Positions 5,900 to 6,614 of a stretch of DNA of 6,614 nucleotides are shown one piece after another. A program made the position numbers and the translations under genes. Every line of letters starts with the position of its first letter. Position 1 is the first letter of the stretch. Under the pieces are notes generated by a model that did not search any database, was not told where the DNA came from, and saw only the letters and a list, made by a program, of their open reading frames with translations. The stretch is from the NCBI GenBank assembly GCA_037140715.1, contig JBAXDX010000117.1, forward strand, positions 1-6,614. Reading direction: 5' to 3'. The DNA is from JAUZPB01 sp037140715. GTDB taxonomy: Bacteria; Bacteroidota; Ignavibacteria; Ignavibacteriales; SURF-24.

Positions 5900-6358
5900 A
5901 TGGCCGAATTACCAGTTGAAAAAGACATAACCGTCAATAGAAAAGCCAGGTATGAATATACTATTATACAGACTTACGAAGCAGGTATCGTTCTGCAGGG
6001 CACCGAAGTTAAAGCCATACGTCAGGGAAAGGCTAGTCTTACAGACAGCTATGCTGCGTTAAAAGATGGTGAAATGTGGCTTTTTAATGCTCATATTAGT
6101 GTTTATGACCAGGGTTCGATTAATAACCATGAACCTTTAAGGATACGGAAACTGCTCTTAAACAAGAGTGAAATCCGAAAGCTTATCGGTAAGGTAAAGG
6201 AAAAGGGTCTGACGCTTGTTCCTTTACGGTTATATTTCAAGGCAGGTAAAATTAAGCTTCAGATAGCCCTGGCAAAAGGCAAGAAGATTTATGATAAACG
6301 TGAAGATATCGCAAAGCGCGATTTCCAGCGTGAGCAACAACGTGGCGGCAGAAATTAA
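5900..6358 (+). CDS. smpB: SsrA (tmRNA)-binding protein SmpB
   Basis: This 152-aa protein binds tmRNA and brings it to ribosomes stalled on broken messages, so that the nascent chain is tagged and the ribosome released. Family landmarks are NRKARYEYTI (13-22), the strongly conserved GIVLQGTEVKAIRQGKASL (29-47) of the OB-fold, FNAHISVYDQGS (62-73), PLRIRKLLL (79-87), LVPLRLYFKAGKIKLQIALA (106-125), and the basic C-terminal tail KGKKIYDKREDIAKRDFQRE (126-145) that enters the empty mRNA channel. The length is close to normal. The ATG at 5900 starts MAEL, just before the conserved core, and no Shine-Dalgarno precedes it. Its own promoter lies just upstream, and tyrS begins 47 bp downstream with no terminator between, so the two are probably co-transcribed. 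The tmRNA gene itself is not in the window. Confidence 0.96.
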   Translation: MAELPVEKDITVNRKARYEYTIIQTYEAGIVLQGTEVKAIRQGKASLTDSYAALKDGEMWLFNAHISVYDQGSINNHEPLRIRKLLLNKSEIRKLIGKVKEKGLTLVPLRLYFKAGKIKLQIALAKGKKIYDKREDIAKRDFQREQQRGGRN

Positions 6359-6393
6359 GTTCATTTGATGTACAATCTATATAAAGGCGCTAA

Positions 6394-6614
<221 letters not shown>

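Overview
This is a moderately AT-rich stretch carrying ordinary bacterial genes. It most likely comes from the Bacteroidota/Chlorobi/Ignavibacteria group. Three things point there. Two promoters match the Bacteroidetes-type consensus (TTG, 20 bp, TAnnTTTG). The zinc carboxypeptidase and the ECF sigma factor closely resemble my recollection of homologues from that group. Shine-Dalgarno use is patchy: some genes have a clear one and others have none. The lineage call rests on pattern memory, not on a search.

Layout. Positions 3-47 hold the last codons of an unidentified gene. At 175-1590 (+) is a cytoplasmic M14-family zinc carboxypeptidase with a long C-terminal extension. At 1657-2250 (+) is an ECF sigma factor with no anti-sigma gene beside it. 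After a 244-bp gap, a promoter (2431-2462) drives a compact two-gene unit: a 125-aa protein with a zinc ribbon and a Tudor-like C-terminus (2495-2872), then ribosomal protein bS21 (2912-3106, TTG start, strong Shine-Dalgarno). The unit ends at a strong bidirectional terminator (3114-3139), shared with the convergent LOG/TIGR00730 nucleotide phosphoribohydrolase gene (3164-4012, -). A 299-bp divergent intergenic region, with three copies of a 9-11 bp repeat, separates that gene from a class C penicillin-binding protein (dacB/PBP4-like, 4312-5760, +). Then come smpB (5900-6358, +), whose promoter leaves almost no leader, and the 5' part of tyrS (TTG start at 6406, running off the window).

How the genes relate. 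The right half is enriched for translation functions: bS21 (initiation), SmpB (trans-translation rescue) and TyrS (aminoacylation). PBP4 acts on peptidoglycan in the periplasm, and the LOG protein on nucleotides in the cytoplasm. I see no mobile element, CRISPR array, tRNA, rRNA, toxin-antitoxin pair or defence system. The window does not look like an accessory island. The points most worth a second look are the zinc-ribbon/Tudor-like protein paired with bS21, the Shine-Dalgarno and start codon of rpsU, the near-leaderless smpB transcript, and the repeat cluster at 4088-4146.
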